This document shows positions 34,919-44,324 of a stretch of DNA of 50,760 bases, one piece after another (the first letter of the stretch is position 1; each line of letters opens with the position of its first letter). Both the position numbers and the translations under genes were made by a program. Origin of the DNA: Mycobacterium simiae (GTDB taxonomy: Bacteria > Actinomycetota > Actinomycetes > Mycobacteriales > Mycobacteriaceae); assembly GCF_008370645.1 (NCBI RefSeq), contig NZ_VTZN01000012.1, forward strand, positions 1 through 50,760, given 5' to 3'. Below the pieces are notes generated by a model, which did not search any database, was not told where the DNA came from, and saw only the letters and a program-made list of their open reading frames with translations.

Positions 34919-36016
34919 ATGCCAAGCATCCCGCAGTCGCTGTTGTGGATATCGCTCGTGGTGCTCTGGCTGTTCGTGCTGGTGCCCATGCTGATCAGCA
35001 AACGTGACGCGGTCCGGCGCACCAGCGATGTCGCCTTGGCGACTCGGGTACTCAACGGCGGTGCCAGCGCCCGACTACTCAAGCGTGGTGGGCCCGCCGC
35101 CGGCCACCGCAGCGACCCGCACTGGAAGCCTGAGGTCGACGAGAACGACGAGGGCGAGGACATCGACCAGGATGCCGACCAGGCAACCTGCCCGGTCGAG
35201 GCTGCCGACGACGCGCGCCCCACTGGCGCGATCCTGATGACGGTCGCCCCCCCGAAAGCCGGGGTCGCCGAGCCCGATTACCTGGATGTCGATGTGGTCG
35301 ACGAAAATGCGGGAGTCCTTCCCGCCGGGGCCAGCGACCGAATCACCGAACCTACGCCGTTGGCAGTGGATAGCCGACTCGATGAGGCTGACGTTCACGC
35401 TGCAGATGACCCCGCCGAAGATGCTGATCTTGACACCGCGGAGCTGTTCGCCGCCCGGGGCGCCGAGCGGGAGCGTAACGAGCGTGCCGACGACGAATAC
35501 GAATACGTCGAGGACTCCTCCGGTCTGGAGCCACAGGAGGACGACGAGGCGCCGGTGAGCTTCACGCCGGGTTCCTCGCGGCGCCGCCGGTACGACACGA
35601 AGACCGCCGCCGCAGTCAGCGCCCGTAAGTACGTGTTTCGCCGGCGCGTGTTGATGGCGATGGCGGTGATCCTGGTGGGCTCGGCGGTTACCGCCTTCGA
35701 GGTGACGTCGCTCGCCTGGTGGTTATTCGGCAGCGCAACCTGTGTGACGATGCTCTACCTGGCCTATCTGCGCCGGCAGACCCGGATCGAGGAGAAGGTG
35801 CGTCGCCGCCGCATGCAACGGATAGCTCGGGCGCGGGCCGGCGTGGAAAACACCCACGACCGCGACTACGACGTGGTGCCGTCGCGGCTGCGGCGTCCCG
35901 GCGCAGTGGTCCTCGAGATCGACGACGAAGACCCGATCTTCGAGCACTTGGATCACCCGGGCTCGATGCGCAACTACGGCTGGCCGCGCCACCTGCCGCG
36001 GGCCGTCGGCCAGTAG
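34919..36016 (+). CDS. Divisome membrane protein GlpR/SepX-like
   Basis: A 365-residue membrane protein. It begins with a membrane helix (about 6-26: SLLWISLVVLWLFVLVPMLI). A long acidic, low-complexity middle (about 70-220) follows, then two further helices (about 240-260 and 265-285: MAMAVILVGSAVTAFEV, LAWWLFGSATCVTMLYLAYL) and a basic C-terminus. In Corynebacterium the gene next to Glp (the MoeA paralogue) encodes the membrane receptor GlpR, and Streptomyces SepX is the same family; both act in cell division and polar growth. It corresponds to Mtb Rv0996. An AGGAG site precedes ATG 34919 by about 15 bases. Confidence 0.85.
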   Translation: MPSIPQSLLWISLVVLWLFVLVPMLISKRDAVRRTSDVALATRVLNGGASARLLKRGGPAAGHRSDPHWKPEVDENDEGEDIDQDADQATCPVEAADDARPTGAILMTVAPPKAGVAEPDYLDVDVVDENAGVLPAGASDRITEPTPLAVDSRLDEADVHAADDPAEDADLDTAELFAARGAERERNERADDEYEYVEDSSGLEPQEDDEAPVSFTPGSSRRRRYDTKTAAAVSARKYVFRRRVLMAMAVILVGSAVTAFEVTSLAWWLFGSATCVTMLYLAYLRRQTRIEEKVRRRRMQRIARARAGVENTHDRDYDVVPSRLRRPGAVVLEIDDEDPIFEHLDHPGSMRNYGWPRHLPRAVGQ

Positions 36017-36067
36017 GGCCGGCAGTTCGGCCGCTGGTCGTCGCGGCTGGTAGCCTGCTAGCGATCA

Positions 36068-36140
36068 GGGGCTATGGCGCAGTTGGTAGCGCGACTCGTT
36101 CGCATCGAGTAGGTCAGGGGTTCGAATCCCCTTAGCTCCA
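36068..36140 (+). tRNA. tRNA-Ala (anticodon CGC)
   Basis: The 73 bases fold as a cloverleaf. The acceptor stem GGGGCTA pairs with TAGCTCC (one G-T), D-arm GCGC/GCGC, and the anticodon stem ACTCG/CGAGT encloses loop TTCGCAT with anticodon CGC reading GCG (Ala). The T-arm contains GGTTCGAATCC. The discriminator is A. CCA is not encoded at the end (CTCCA then CAACAAG; the last CA is part of the acceptor/discriminator). It lies 51 bp after glpR, and the accessory island starts right after it. Confidence 0.95.
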
Positions 36141-36559
36141 CAACAAGAACCCAGTTCAGAGGGCATTTCCAAATCTAAAGTTGCGTCCAGATCGACTTAA
36201 CATCACGGGCCGTGGCAAGCATCCATGCCCAAAATGAACCGCAGCGGGAACGCTCACCGTATGCCGTGCCGTCAATGCTCGTTGACCTCCGAAAATCTCC
36301 CGGCCGCATAGCGTTTCAAGGCCCTCTAGACCAAGCCCGGGAATCATTGGCATACCAACGGCTCCGTCCGTGTCCCTAGCGGCGATGTAACCGGACAAGC
36401 TCGACATGGGCTGACGGGGACGTAGGAGCGATGAGGGAGGTTCCGACTGTGATGCATCGGCCAGGACTGGTAGGCTAGTGAGTGTAGTTTGAGGGTGCGT
36501 TATTGGGTGTCTACTCGGTAATATCACACGTAGACCAACCCAGAAGGTGAAGGTGCGAC
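36141..36559. other. Left edge of the tRNA-associated island
   Basis: A 420-bp stretch between tRNA-Ala and the antitoxin with no recognised gene. A minus-strand frame at 36156-36527 has no known domain, and its codon pattern does not convince. The last 60 bases carry the antitoxin promoter, an inverted repeat (annotated separately) and a ribosome site AAGGTGAAGG before ATG 36560. I found no copy of the tRNA 3' end downstream, so attachment-site evidence is lacking. Confidence 0.5.
36505..36540. promoter_or_regulatory. Inverted repeat, candidate operator of the Xre/RES pair
   Basis: GTCTAC (36509-36514) and GTAGAC (36530-36535) are exact inverted copies, and outer GGGT and ACCC partly extend them. 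It lies 25-50 bp upstream of the antitoxin ATG. Xre-type antitoxins usually repress their own operon through such sites. The repeat is seen; binding is inferred. Confidence 0.5.
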
Positions 36560-36955
36560 ATGCCGGTCTTGACCGTCTCAGCGGCGCAGCGGCTCGATGA
36601 CGAGGCAGCGACGCTTTCGATCCGCCAGATCGCCGCGTATCTGCAACAGGCTGTCGGCCAGCGCGTCGCGGCGGCGATGGCGGGCTTGGCCGACGCGAAG
36701 CAAATCGGCCGCTACGCGCGCCAGGGAGGCCCGCAACCTCACGGCGCGACCGAACGCCGGCTACGTGAGGGCTACAAGGTCGTCAGGATGCTCGTCGATG
36801 CCTACGACGACAAGACGGCGCGGGCGTGGCTTTTTGGCACCAACACGCGCCTGGACGATCGGGCGCCGATCGAGGTGCTCGGTGCGGCGATCGACACCGC
36901 GGAGTTTGCGACGGTTGTACGGGCCGCACGGCAGGTCGCCAGCTTCCAGGCGTGA
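36560..36955 (+). CDS. Xre/MbcA-type antitoxin (DUF2384)
   Basis: A 131-residue protein. The C-terminal half (LREGYKVVRMLVDAYDDKTARAWLFGTNTRLDDRAPIEVLGAA) is the MbcA/ParS/Xre antitoxin domain (DUF2384), which blocks RES toxins. The N-terminal half (AQRLDDEAATLSIRQIAAYL and VGQRVAAAMAGLADAKQIGRYARQG) looks like a helix-turn-helix. Its TGA (36953-36955) overlaps the toxin's GTG start (GTGA at 36952). The order antitoxin-toxin fits the Xre/RES class. Family similarity is inferred by reading; the pairing with a RES protein makes it firm. Confidence 0.83.
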   Translation: MPVLTVSAAQRLDDEAATLSIRQIAAYLQQAVGQRVAAAMAGLADAKQIGRYARQGGPQPHGATERRLREGYKVVRMLVDAYDDKTARAWLFGTNTRLDDRAPIEVLGAAIDTAEFATVVRAARQVASFQA

Positions 36956-37611
36956 TCGTGACGCCCGACGAGGGGCGAATCCTGTGGCGGGTCGGCTATT
37001 ACGCCGACCCGCTAGGCTTCACTCCGCTGGAGCTGTACCAATTCAGTCATCGTTTCGACGACATCTGCCGGCGCTTTCGCACGCTGTATTGCGCTGACTT
37101 GGCCGAAACCTGTCTCCGCGAGGTGCTCGCCGACTTCCGGCCGAACCTTGGCGCGCTGCGCCGACATATCGAGCGCTACGGACCTGAGGCCGCCCAAGAC
37201 TTCATTGAGAAGCCAGTCACCGCGCAGTGGCGCATCCAGCACGTTCTCGTTCCCACGGTCCTGGAGCTCGAGGGCCCCGTGATCGATCTCACCGACGTGC
37301 CCACACGCCAGGCGATCGAAGATCGCCATGTCGAACTGCTGCTTGAGCACAACCTGGAGCACCTCGATCTACATGAGATCACCACCAGTCGCCGGGCCAT
37401 CACGCAGGCGATCGCCGCGGACCTCTTTGATCGAGGTGCCGGCGGTGTCCGGTTTCCCTCCCGCCTGGACGGCAAGCCGTGCGTCGCGCTGTTCGAGGGG
37501 CGCGGCACCGCGAGCCTCGCCGGAGACCCCATCGCGCTCACCGACCCACCGCCCGAACCGCTCACCAACGTCACCACGCCGTGGGGTCTCGCGCTTGAGC
37601 CAACGCCGTGA
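36952..37611 (+). CDS. RES-domain toxin (NAD+-degrading type)
   Basis: A 219-residue RES protein read from GTG 36952 (a second GTG at 36958 is possible), overlapping the antitoxin stop. The RES motifs are RILWRVGYY near the N-terminus, FRTLYCADLAETCLREVL (Tyr and Glu of the active site), and GVRFPSRLDGKPCVALFEG late in the protein. The Mtb relative MbcT (Rv1989c) degrades NAD+ by phosphorolysis and kills cells without its antitoxin; the same activity is expected here by family. It is part of the tRNA-Ala island. No defect was seen, so the pair may be functional. Confidence 0.82.
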   Translation: MIVTPDEGRILWRVGYYADPLGFTPLELYQFSHRFDDICRRFRTLYCADLAETCLREVLADFRPNLGALRRHIERYGPEAAQDFIEKPVTAQWRIQHVLVPTVLELEGPVIDLTDVPTRQAIEDRHVELLLEHNLEHLDLHEITTSRRAITQAIAADLFDRGAGGVRFPSRLDGKPCVALFEGRGTASLAGDPIALTDPPPEPLTNVTTPWGLALEPTP

Positions 37612-37618
37612 AAATGCT

Positions 37619-38095
37619 CTAGGTCGGTGCGAAGGAGATGCACCCGCTGATCCACGTCAAGGGCAACACCGCCCCGTTGTCGCTGAGCAGGCTGGCCGGA
37701 TTGCCATAGGCGGCAGCGGCTTTGGTGAAGCTGTTGTCGACGTCGCTGGCCGTGAACACCGGCAAGGTGTCGCCGCCTACAAATAGCCGGAAGTGATTAT
37801 CGAGGACGTCGAGAATCTCGACGTCGGTGTTGTCGGCAAGTTGCCAATGGGTGATGTCGGGTTGCCAGCGTTCGTCGGGCTGTTCGGCTTGGAAACGGAT
37901 GTAGCTGTTTTTGGGGGCGTTTGTGCGGTTGGGGGTAGCCAAGCCTCGTGCTGTAAGGATCCGCCAGATCGTGGACACCGCGGGACTTTCGCTGCGGCGT
38001 TGCTGAAGGTGAGCGCGATCGTGGCAGCGCCGGCCTCATGCCCATCGCGTTTGGGGTGCTTACGCAGCCATGGGGAGGTCGCCACTTAACCGGGT
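37619..38095 (-). pseudogene. IS481-type transposase remnant
   Basis: Minus-strand frames show part of a DDE integrase core: TIWRILTARGLATPN, then QAEQPDERWQPDITHW (first Asp) and LDNHFRLFVGGDT, then LLSDNGA (second Asp region). It stops at LPLTWISGCIS soon after, so the last acidic residue and the C-terminus are gone. The segment upstream of 37978 (EAGAATIA, then HLQQRRSESPAVS) is in another frame, giving a frameshift near 38010. No terminal repeats were found. It lies 8 bp from the RES toxin stop, on the opposite strand. Confidence 0.75.
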
Positions 38096-38155
38096 TGGCC
38101 ATGACCGCCATCGGGATTCTAGTTGGTTGCGCCCGCGGCCTGCCCTGGAAAGCAA

Positions 38156-38662
38156 TCACACGTGAGGCAGCCAACCGGAGCCATGTGGCGACAGCACAAA
38201 GCCGCGGCCTTGCGAGTCTTTGCACGCCGTGGTGCCCGCGTTGTCCACGCCGCAGATGACACCGTTCACCGTGATGGAGTGGAACGCAGGCAGGGTCTTG
38301 AGCGGATGCCCGTAGACTTGACCATCGGGCGCAATCGGGTCACCGGATTGCGCTAATCCAGAGGTAGTCCCGATCGCGTTCACGGTGCCAGCTCCAGTGG
38401 CTGGCGTGACAGCGGGAAAGTTATTTCCCGTGCATTGCGCTTGCCCGGAGAAGAAGTCGCACGTGATGCCATCAGGGGTGAGGAAGAACACCATATTGAG
38501 CGGCGCGCGCCCCGTGTTGGGAAGTGCGATCGTGTAGTCCGCAACGTTTACCGGCGAATACCCGCTGATGTCGGGAAAGGCAGGCGTATCGGCGCGGGCG
38601 TTACAGCTGGTCACAACAGCGCTGATGATCCACGCAGCGACAGCGAGCGCTCTACTGGTCAT
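38156..38662 (-). CDS. Secreted cysteine-containing hypothetical protein
   Basis: A 168-residue protein starting at ATG 38662 ([20 protein letters not shown]); the longer frame to 38746 is not needed. It has an N-terminal signal sequence with cysteine at the end of the hydrophobic part (VVTSCNARA), possibly a lipobox. Four or more further Cys ([27 protein letters not shown]) could form disulfides. I do not recognise a named family; similar small exported proteins occur in mycobacteria. It starts 20 bp after the DUF4185 gene, probably in one transcript. Confidence 0.7.
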   Translation of the reverse strand: MTSRALAVAAWIISAVVTSCNARADTPAFPDISGYSPVNVADYTIALPNTGRAPLNMVFFLTPDGITCDFFSGQAQCTGNNFPAVTPATGAGTVNAIGTTSGLAQSGDPIAPDGQVYGHPLKTLPAFHSITVNGVICGVDNAGTTACKDSQGRGFVLSPHGSGWLPHV

Positions 38663-38682
38663 GTTCGTCCTATCGGCGGCAG

Positions 38683-40347
38683 TTAGCGGTTCGCGTTCAC
38701 CGCAAACTGCTGCGTGTTGTACGGCGTGTTGGTTGTCGTGTTCCATTGACTGACGAAGAGATTCAGCTTATCCAGCGTGGAGCCAGGGAGGATGAATCCG
38801 CCGTAGTTCTGAGGTACAAAGTTCGGCCCCCGCGAATTATTCTGCTGAGCAACAAGTGTCGGTCCAACGCTCAACACTTTCGTGGGGTCATTCACAACAC
38901 GGATCTCGACGTTCCCAGTCCCCTGGTTGAATCCCGACAGCACCGCCTTGCCGTCGACTTCCCTGAAACTGAGTTCACCGTAGGGGGACTGGCTGAGCGG
39001 GGCGGCGGCTTGTTCGGGTGTGCCCCGCTGCCGGTCCAGGGTTGCCAGGCGGAGCGGTCGGTGACGTGGCTGGCGTCGACTCGGTACATGGTGACGCCTT
39101 GGCTGCGGTCGAATGAGTCGGCGGCGATGTACACGTTGCCATCTGTGGCCTGGAAGCCGCTGATCTGGGTTGGCGCGGCTCCAGGCGCACGCCACGAGCC
39201 TGCGATGGGCTGCCAGCCATGGGAGAGGTCGCCGCTAACCTGAGTGAGCCACGATCCGCCATCAGGCTTCAAGTTGGTTGTGCCCGTGGCCATCATGTAG
39301 GTGGTGCCGTCGCGCATCCGGATACTTCCAGCGGGGAGGGTGTTTTTCCCGGCCGCTTGCGGAGGCGGTGGGAACAGCACGTTCAGACTCCCGTCCGGCC
39401 CAGTCAGCGGCGTGCCGAAATGCGGACGACCCTGATCGTCGAACGTGACCGGGACGGCCACCGATGGGTAGTGCGTCCCGTCGTAAGCATTATCGCCGGA
39501 GAACGAATCTCCGAAGACTGCGACGTATGTCCCGTCGGGCAATTGAACCACTTCCCCCAAGTCTGCCGCTCCGATTCCGGGTATGCCCGGATTGGAGCCG
39601 GTACCGGCGATCGGACCCAGATTCCTTGCCTCACCACGTTTCAACGGACCTTCGATCCAGTCGTCCACGGTCGCTGACGGGTCGTAGCCGTCGGTGCGCA
39701 GGGTCGCCAATGAACTTTGCAACGTGGCCGAATAGGTGTTGCGTGTCGAATGCAGCTGGCCCAGGGCGGCCTTGGTGTCGCGGATGGCGTCGTCTTCACA
39801 GGTGGTGATAAAGGCATCGAGTGCGTCCCGGTCTGCCGCGCTCAGGTGGACATCTTTTTCCATTTCGACGGCTTGGCCAATCAAGTTATCGAGTTCCTGC
39901 AACTGAGCTTCCAGAGCGGCGATCTCGCCAGTTGCGGCCTTTTGCGCCTCGGCTAACGCTGCGGCAATGTTTTCCAGGTCGACGCCGATCTTGGGTAACT
40001 GCAGGGACTGCGCGCCGAGGGACTTGACCACCCGCTGCACTTCGGCCGAATCATTGATCGGGTGATCGCCAGTTTGGTGGTGCCAGGCCGCGTCGAAGCG
40101 GTTGCGGGCTTGCTCGAATGCGTTGTTGGCCTCCACGGTGCATCGGCCCGCTTCGCGAAATGCCTCCGCCAGATCGGCAATCTGCAGAGGGCGACCAGCC
40201 TGCAGGCTTCGATCGATCGCCCAGGGATCGCCACCGGCTTGGGCGATCAGAGCGGCGATGCTGATGTAGTGGAGCTGCACGGAATTGTCAGCGTTAGCAC
40301 CGACTACGGGTCAGCTCGGCCCGGGCACGCGCAGCGGCGAGTGACAT
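38683..40347 (-). pseudogene. DUF4185-domain protein with two frameshifts
   Basis: The intact form would be about 550 residues: an N-terminal helical region, then a coiled region (about 80-200) and a C-terminal DUF4185 five-bladed-propeller-like domain ([58 protein letters not shown]). ATG 40347 has a strong AAAGGAGG site and opens MSLAAARARAELTRS, but that frame ends after 17 codons. The frame that carries NADNSVQLHYISIAALI continues from about 40304; dropping one C joins them as TRSGANADNSVQL. A second shift near 39020-39032 moves from WQPWTGSG to GTPEQAAAPLSQSPYGEL. Either this is a decaying gene or there are two sequencing errors. N-terminal GTG 40280 is the alternative start. Confidence 0.8.
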
Positions 40348-40452
40348 CACCACCTCCTTTTGAGCTGGTGTCAGACTAACTATCGCCGATTTGACGATCA
40401 ACTCGCCTTGCAACCGCTTTGAGCACGTCGTGATGCTGTCCCTTGCGTCGAG

Positions 40453-41115
40453 TCAGGTGGTAACCGCCATCAGCTCGCTGCTGGTTTTCCATGCCTGGAT
40501 GAAGAGCGCCAACGGGATCTGCTCGTCGGCTCCGTGGCGGCTACCGCTGTCATTGAGGTGCACGACTTCGCTACCAGCGTCGACGCCGGTCACCACCACG
40601 GTGTGGTTATGCATTGGGTTGCCGTTTCTGTCCCTGTCTTCGACGGGCCTGTGCCAGATGAGTTCGGCATTGACACTGACGATCACCTTGTGGCCGGAAC
40701 CCAGTTGCTGCTCGAGTCCCCCCAGGTCTCCGTTGATGATCACGGCGCCCACGTTGTACCGCGCCAGCAACGTCGGGATGTCCCTGAACCAGGCGCCCTG
40801 GCCCGAATTCGGGTCGGTGGGATCAGCCGGCCGGGTGTAGATCGGACCCGGGCCCTGCGAGCTCGGGGTCGACTGGGCCATCTCGATAATGTCCTCCTCC
40901 GAGGGCTCCACGCCGGTCACTTCGCCGACCACGTCGGCGCTCGACATGAGGACGCAGTCGTCCCAATATTGCTGGTAGCGCCAGTATTTGGCGGCGGCCG
41001 CGGGGTCGCCGTACATGGTGTCCGACGTCGCGTTGGTCGGGCCGGCCAATCCCAGGACGACACCACCGGCGACCACGGCGACGGCGGCAGCCTTGGCGAT
41101 GATCGCGACCTTCAT
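40453..41115 (-). CDS. Secreted C39-like (papain-fold) peptidase-type protein
   Basis: A 220-residue exported protein from ATG 41115, with AAGGAG nearby. A signal peptide spans about 1-30 (AAAVAVVAGGVVLGLAGPTNA). The mature part shows a cysteine-peptidase pattern: Cys54 in YWDDCVLMS, His171 in MHNHTVVVTGVD, and Asn/Asp at 188-189 in HLNDSG, the order C-H-N/D of C39-like proteins. Its substrate is unknown; C39-like domains cut peptides or act on cell-wall or transport partners. It lies 105 bp upstream of the DUF4185 gene on the same strand, in the accessory island. Confidence 0.75.
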   Translation of the reverse strand: MKVAIIAKAAAVAVVAGGVVLGLAGPTNATSDTMYGDPAAAAKYWRYQQYWDDCVLMSSADVVGEVTGVEPSEEDIIEMAQSTPSSQGPGPIYTRPADPTDPNSGQGAWFRDIPTLLARYNVGAVIINGDLGGLEQQLGSGHKVIVSVNAELIWHRPVEDRDRNGNPMHNHTVVVTGVDAGSEVVHLNDSGSRHGADEQIPLALFIQAWKTSSELMAVTT

Positions 41116-41585
41116 CGTTTGCTCGCTCTCCTTCCGCGGTGTGGCGGACTTGGAGAAAAGGCTCGGATGCACGCCTTGTCGTTTTCTCAACGAATCCTTG
41201 GAGTGACCGGCCCGTCTATAGCTGCGGCATGTCCGCGACGATAGGTGGATGGCGCGCGTGGGAAGGCCAGAGCAGCACCCCAGACCGCGAAATCACTTCT
41301 ACCACAAAAATCTTTGGGTTGGAGCGGCACACAGTTTGCCCAACTCAGAGCGACAACCCAAGGAGCACAATGGATTTGTCGCTCGTAGCTGGGCACAAAG
41401 AACCTTCCGACCCGTTGGTACCCCTGTGACTGATGATGTGGCAGTTATGGTGGCGTCCCGCTGCCGCGGGATCAAGACGATTTACCCTTTTAGACGCCGT
41501 GCTCCGCAAGATCTGGTGCGCGCGGCGTCGCCCCGGCAGTAGGCGTCCGCGGCGGCGTCGCCGTCGCGGTACGCGAGGACTAGCC
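41116..41585. other. Gap with a possible tiny ORF
   Basis: A 470-bp gap between the C39-like gene and the copper ATPase, downstream of the latter. No clear gene is seen. A 19-codon frame at 41370-41429 (MDLSLVAGHKEPSDPLVPL) has a good AAGGAGCACAATG start and overlaps a GTG at 41426 that reads 38 codons to 41542. Neither is like anything I know. They may be chance or the relic of an interrupted gene. Confidence 0.35.
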
Positions 41586-44135
41586 TTAGCCAGCGACCGG
41601 TTCGCGCTGGGCGGCACCGATTTCCACCCGAGGGTCGACCGCGGGTACTTCCGCAGGAGCAAGCGGTTCGACCCGGTAGCGGCGCAGGCGGTTGGCGTTA
41701 CCCACCACAGATAACGAAGACAGTGCCATAGCCGCGGCGGCGATCATCGGCGAAAGCCGCAGTCCCAAAATGGGATACAACACGCCCGCCGCCAGCGGGA
41801 TCCCGACGGCGTTGTAGATCAAGGCGAAGAACAGATTCTGTCGAATGTTGCGCATGGTGGCACGGGAGAGCCGGATCGCAGTGACCACCCCAGCCAGCGA
41901 ACCCGAGATCAGGGTGATGTCGGCGGCTTCGATCGCCACGTCGGTTCCGGTGCCGATGGCAAGCCCGACGTCGGCTTGGGCCAGGGCGGGTGCGTCGTTG
42001 ATGCCGTCGCCGACCATGCCAACCCGGCGACCCTCGGCCTGCAGCCGGCGGATCTCGCCTGCTTTGTGGTCGGGTAGGACTTCGGCCAGCACCCGCTCGA
42101 CACCGACCTGGCGGGCGATCGCGGCGGCAGTGCGGGCGTTGTCCCCGGTGATCATCACGACCTGTAGGCCCAACTTGCGCAGGGCGGCGATTGCCGCAAT
42201 GGAATCGTCCTTGACGGTATCGGCCACACCGATCACCCCGGCCGGCTCGCTGTCGACCGCGGCCAGAATTGGGGATTTCCCCGCGGCCGCTAGCTCGGCG
42301 CTGATCTGCTCGAGTTCCGCTGTGTCGATGCCGTTTTCGGCCAGCAAAGTCGCGGTGCCAACGAGCACGGTAACGCCCGCGACAGTGGCCCGAACCCCCT
42401 TGCCGGTGATTGAGTCGAAGGCCGATACCGCGGGAATGTTGATGCCGCGATCACGGGCCCCGGCTACCACCGCGCCGGCGATAGGGTGCTCGCTGTCGAC
42501 TTCGGCGGCGGCAACCAGCGTGAGCAGTTCCCTCTCCGGGACTGTCCCGGTCACGCGGACATCGGTCAGAGCCGGCTTGCCGGCGGTAATGGTGCCAGTC
42601 TTGTCCAGCACAATCGCGTCGAGGCGGTGCGCGGTCTCCAGCGCTTCGGCTGAGCGGATCAGGATGCCGGCGCGGGCGCCCTTGCCGGTGCCGACCATGA
42701 TCGACAATGGGGTAGCAAGGCCCAGTGCGCATGGGCAGGCGATGATCAAGACCGCAACCGCCGATACCAACGCCTGTGTCAACGTGGGTGCTGGGCCGGC
42801 GACAAACCACACCACGAAAGTGACTATCGCAGTGGCGATCACGACCGGAACGAAGTATGCCGAGATCGCGTCGGCCAGCCGCTGGATCGGGGCTCGCGAT
42901 GCCTGCGCCTGCTGCACCATGCGGATGATTTGGGCGAGCATGGTGTCCGCGCCGACTTTCGTCGCACGGACCCGCAACGCGCCGGTGCTGTTGATGGTTG
43001 AGCCGATGACGGTGTCGCCGGTCTGTTTGCTGACTGGCATCGACTCACCGGTCACCATCGACTCATCGACGGCGGATCGCCCGGACAGCACGGTGGCGTC
43101 GACCGGGATCTTCTCGCCGGGCCGGATCACGATCTCGTCGCCAACGATGACCTCGTCGACCGCGACCTCGGTCTCGACGCCGTCCCGCACGACACGGGCG
43201 GTGCGGGCTTGCAGGCCCAGTAGGGCGCGGATGGCTTCGCCGGTGCCGGCTTTAGCGCGGGCTTCCAGCAGCCGGCCCAGCATGATCAGCGTCAGGATCA
43301 CCCCAACTGCTTCGAAATACACATCGCGCACTTCGGCTGGCAAGGCCCCGGAGGCGACGGTGACCAGCAGACTGTAGCTGTAGGCCGCCACGGTGCCCAG
43401 GGTGATAAGGCTGTTCATGTCGGCGCTGCGATGCGCCAGCGCCAGCCAGCCGCTGCGATGGATCGGCCAACCGACGTAAAACATCACCGGGGTGATCAAC
43501 GTCAGCTGCACCCACTGGTTGAGCAACAGGTCCGGCACCCAGGCGGCGCCCAATGGATGAGCCATCACCGCGTACAGCACCGGCGCGGTGAGCACCGCGC
43601 CGATCGCTACGCGGCGGGTCAAGTCGGCGATATCGGCGCGTCGCTCTTGCGCCTGGGCAGCTTCAACGTCTGCGGCGGCAGGCTCGCCGACGCGATCCGA
43701 TGGCGCATTACCCGAAGCAGCGTAAGGCATTTCGGGTTCGGCGGATGCCACAGCCCGGTCGTCGGAGGTGACGACCAGGGTGCCGGAGATCATGTTCATG
43801 CTGCAGCTAAATCCGAACGATCCCGCCTGTTGCGGGATGAGCCTGACCGTGGTGCGCTGATGCGCGGGCAGGGCCGCCGACAGCTGGAGGTCGGGAAACA
43901 CGACCCGCGAGCTGCAATCCCCGGTTTCCTGCCGGTCGAATTCGATTTCCACCGGAATGCCCTGGCGCACCTGGACCACGTTGGGACTGTACCCACCGCG
44001 GATCATCACCTGGATCCGCTGCACCCCGTCGCTGACCGCGGCGGCGTGGGCGCGCCGCGGCGCAAAGAAGTACCACGCTAACCCACCGATCGCCAGGGCC
44101 GCGCCCACAAGGACGGCAATGTCGGTACCAGACAT
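41586..44135 (-). CDS. Cu(I)-type P1B ATPase with N-terminal cupredoxin domain
   Basis: An 849-residue copper-exporting P-type ATPase from ATG 44135, with AGGAG 10 bases before it. An N-terminal helix (about 6-24) leads to a cupredoxin-like domain (about 37-125) with candidate copper ligands C74, H92, C111 and M115 ([12 protein letters not shown]). Then come the P-type core: actuator TGES (362-365), CPC in a membrane helix (467-469), phosphorylation DKTGT (D511), HP loop, GDGINDAP, and YN and MxxSS motifs in the last helices, as in Cu+ ATPases. No HMA domain (GMTCxxC) is present. A CsoR/RicR-like operator lies upstream. Export of Cu(I) from the cytosol is expected. It may take over from the absent CtpV. 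Confidence 0.9.
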   Translation of the reverse strand: MSGTDIAVLVGAALAIGGLAWYFFAPRRAHAAAVSDGVQRIQVMIRGGYSPNVVQVRQGIPVEIEFDRQETGDCSSRVVFPDLQLSAALPAHQRTTVRLIPQQAGSFGFSCSMNMISGTLVVTSDDRAVASAEPEMPYAASGNAPSDRVGEPAAADVEAAQAQERRADIADLTRRVAIGAVLTAPVLYAVMAHPLGAAWVPDLLLNQWVQLTLITPVMFYVGWPIHRSGWLALAHRSADMNSLITLGTVAAYSYSLLVTVASGALPAEVRDVYFEAVGVILTLIMLGRLLEARAKAGTGEAIRALLGLQARTARVVRDGVETEVAVDEVIVGDEIVIRPGEKIPVDATVLSGRSAVDESMVTGESMPVSKQTGDTVIGSTINSTGALRVRATKVGADTMLAQIIRMVQQAQASRAPIQRLADAISAYFVPVVIATAIVTFVVWFVAGPAPTLTQALVSAVAVLIIACPCALGLATPLSIMVGTGKGARAGILIRSAEALETAHRLDAIVLDKTGTITAGKPALTDVRVTGTVPERELLTLVAAAEVDSEHPIAGAVVAGARDRGINIPAVSAFDSITGKGVRATVAGVTVLVGTATLLAENGIDTAELEQISAELAAAGKSPILAAVDSEPAGVIGVADTVKDDSIAAIAALRKLGLQVVMITGDNARTAAAIARQVGVERVLAEVLPDHKAGEIRRLQAEGRRVGMVGDGINDAPALAQADVGLAIGTGTDVAIEAADITLISGSLAGVVTAIRLSRATMRNIRQNLFFALIYNAVGIPLAAGVLYPILGLRLSPMIAAAAMALSSLSVVGNANRLRRYRVEPLAPAEVPAVDPRVEIGAAQREPVAG

Positions 44136-44193
44136 GATGAACTCCTCGCTAGCCGGTCGTATTTGGGGCTTGCGCCCGCCGTACACAGGCCAA

Positions 44194-44212
44194 TATACCC
44201 CTAGGGGGTAAT
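44194..44212 (-). promoter_or_regulatory. Copper-responsive CsoR/RicR-like operator
   Basis: TACCCC (44196-44201), TA, then GGGGGTA form a near-palindrome within TATACCCCTAGGGGGTAAT, the kind of TACCCC...GGGGTA site bound by CsoR-family repressors (RicR regulon in Mtb). It lies 59-77 bp upstream of the copper ATPase ATG. No csoR/ricR gene is beside it, so control would be in trans. Confidence 0.78.
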
Positions 44213-44324
44213 GCGGCGGCAACTTGTCTCGGCGAATTGGACCAACCACGTCTCCGGCAGCTGGTGCCCGCAGCCGCGTGCCGAACGCTGCGCCTAGCCA
44301 ACGAGTCGAGTGTTCGATGAAAGA

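Noticed and set aside
36156..36527. Minus-strand gene next to the tRNA
   Set aside because: No domain, no ribosome site and a Ser/Pro-rich random look; it would also cover the antitoxin promoter.
41845..43377. A 510-codon plus-strand frame over the copper ATPase
   Set aside because: Ser/Thr/Ala-rich shadow of a clear P-type ATPase on the other strand; no domain is seen.
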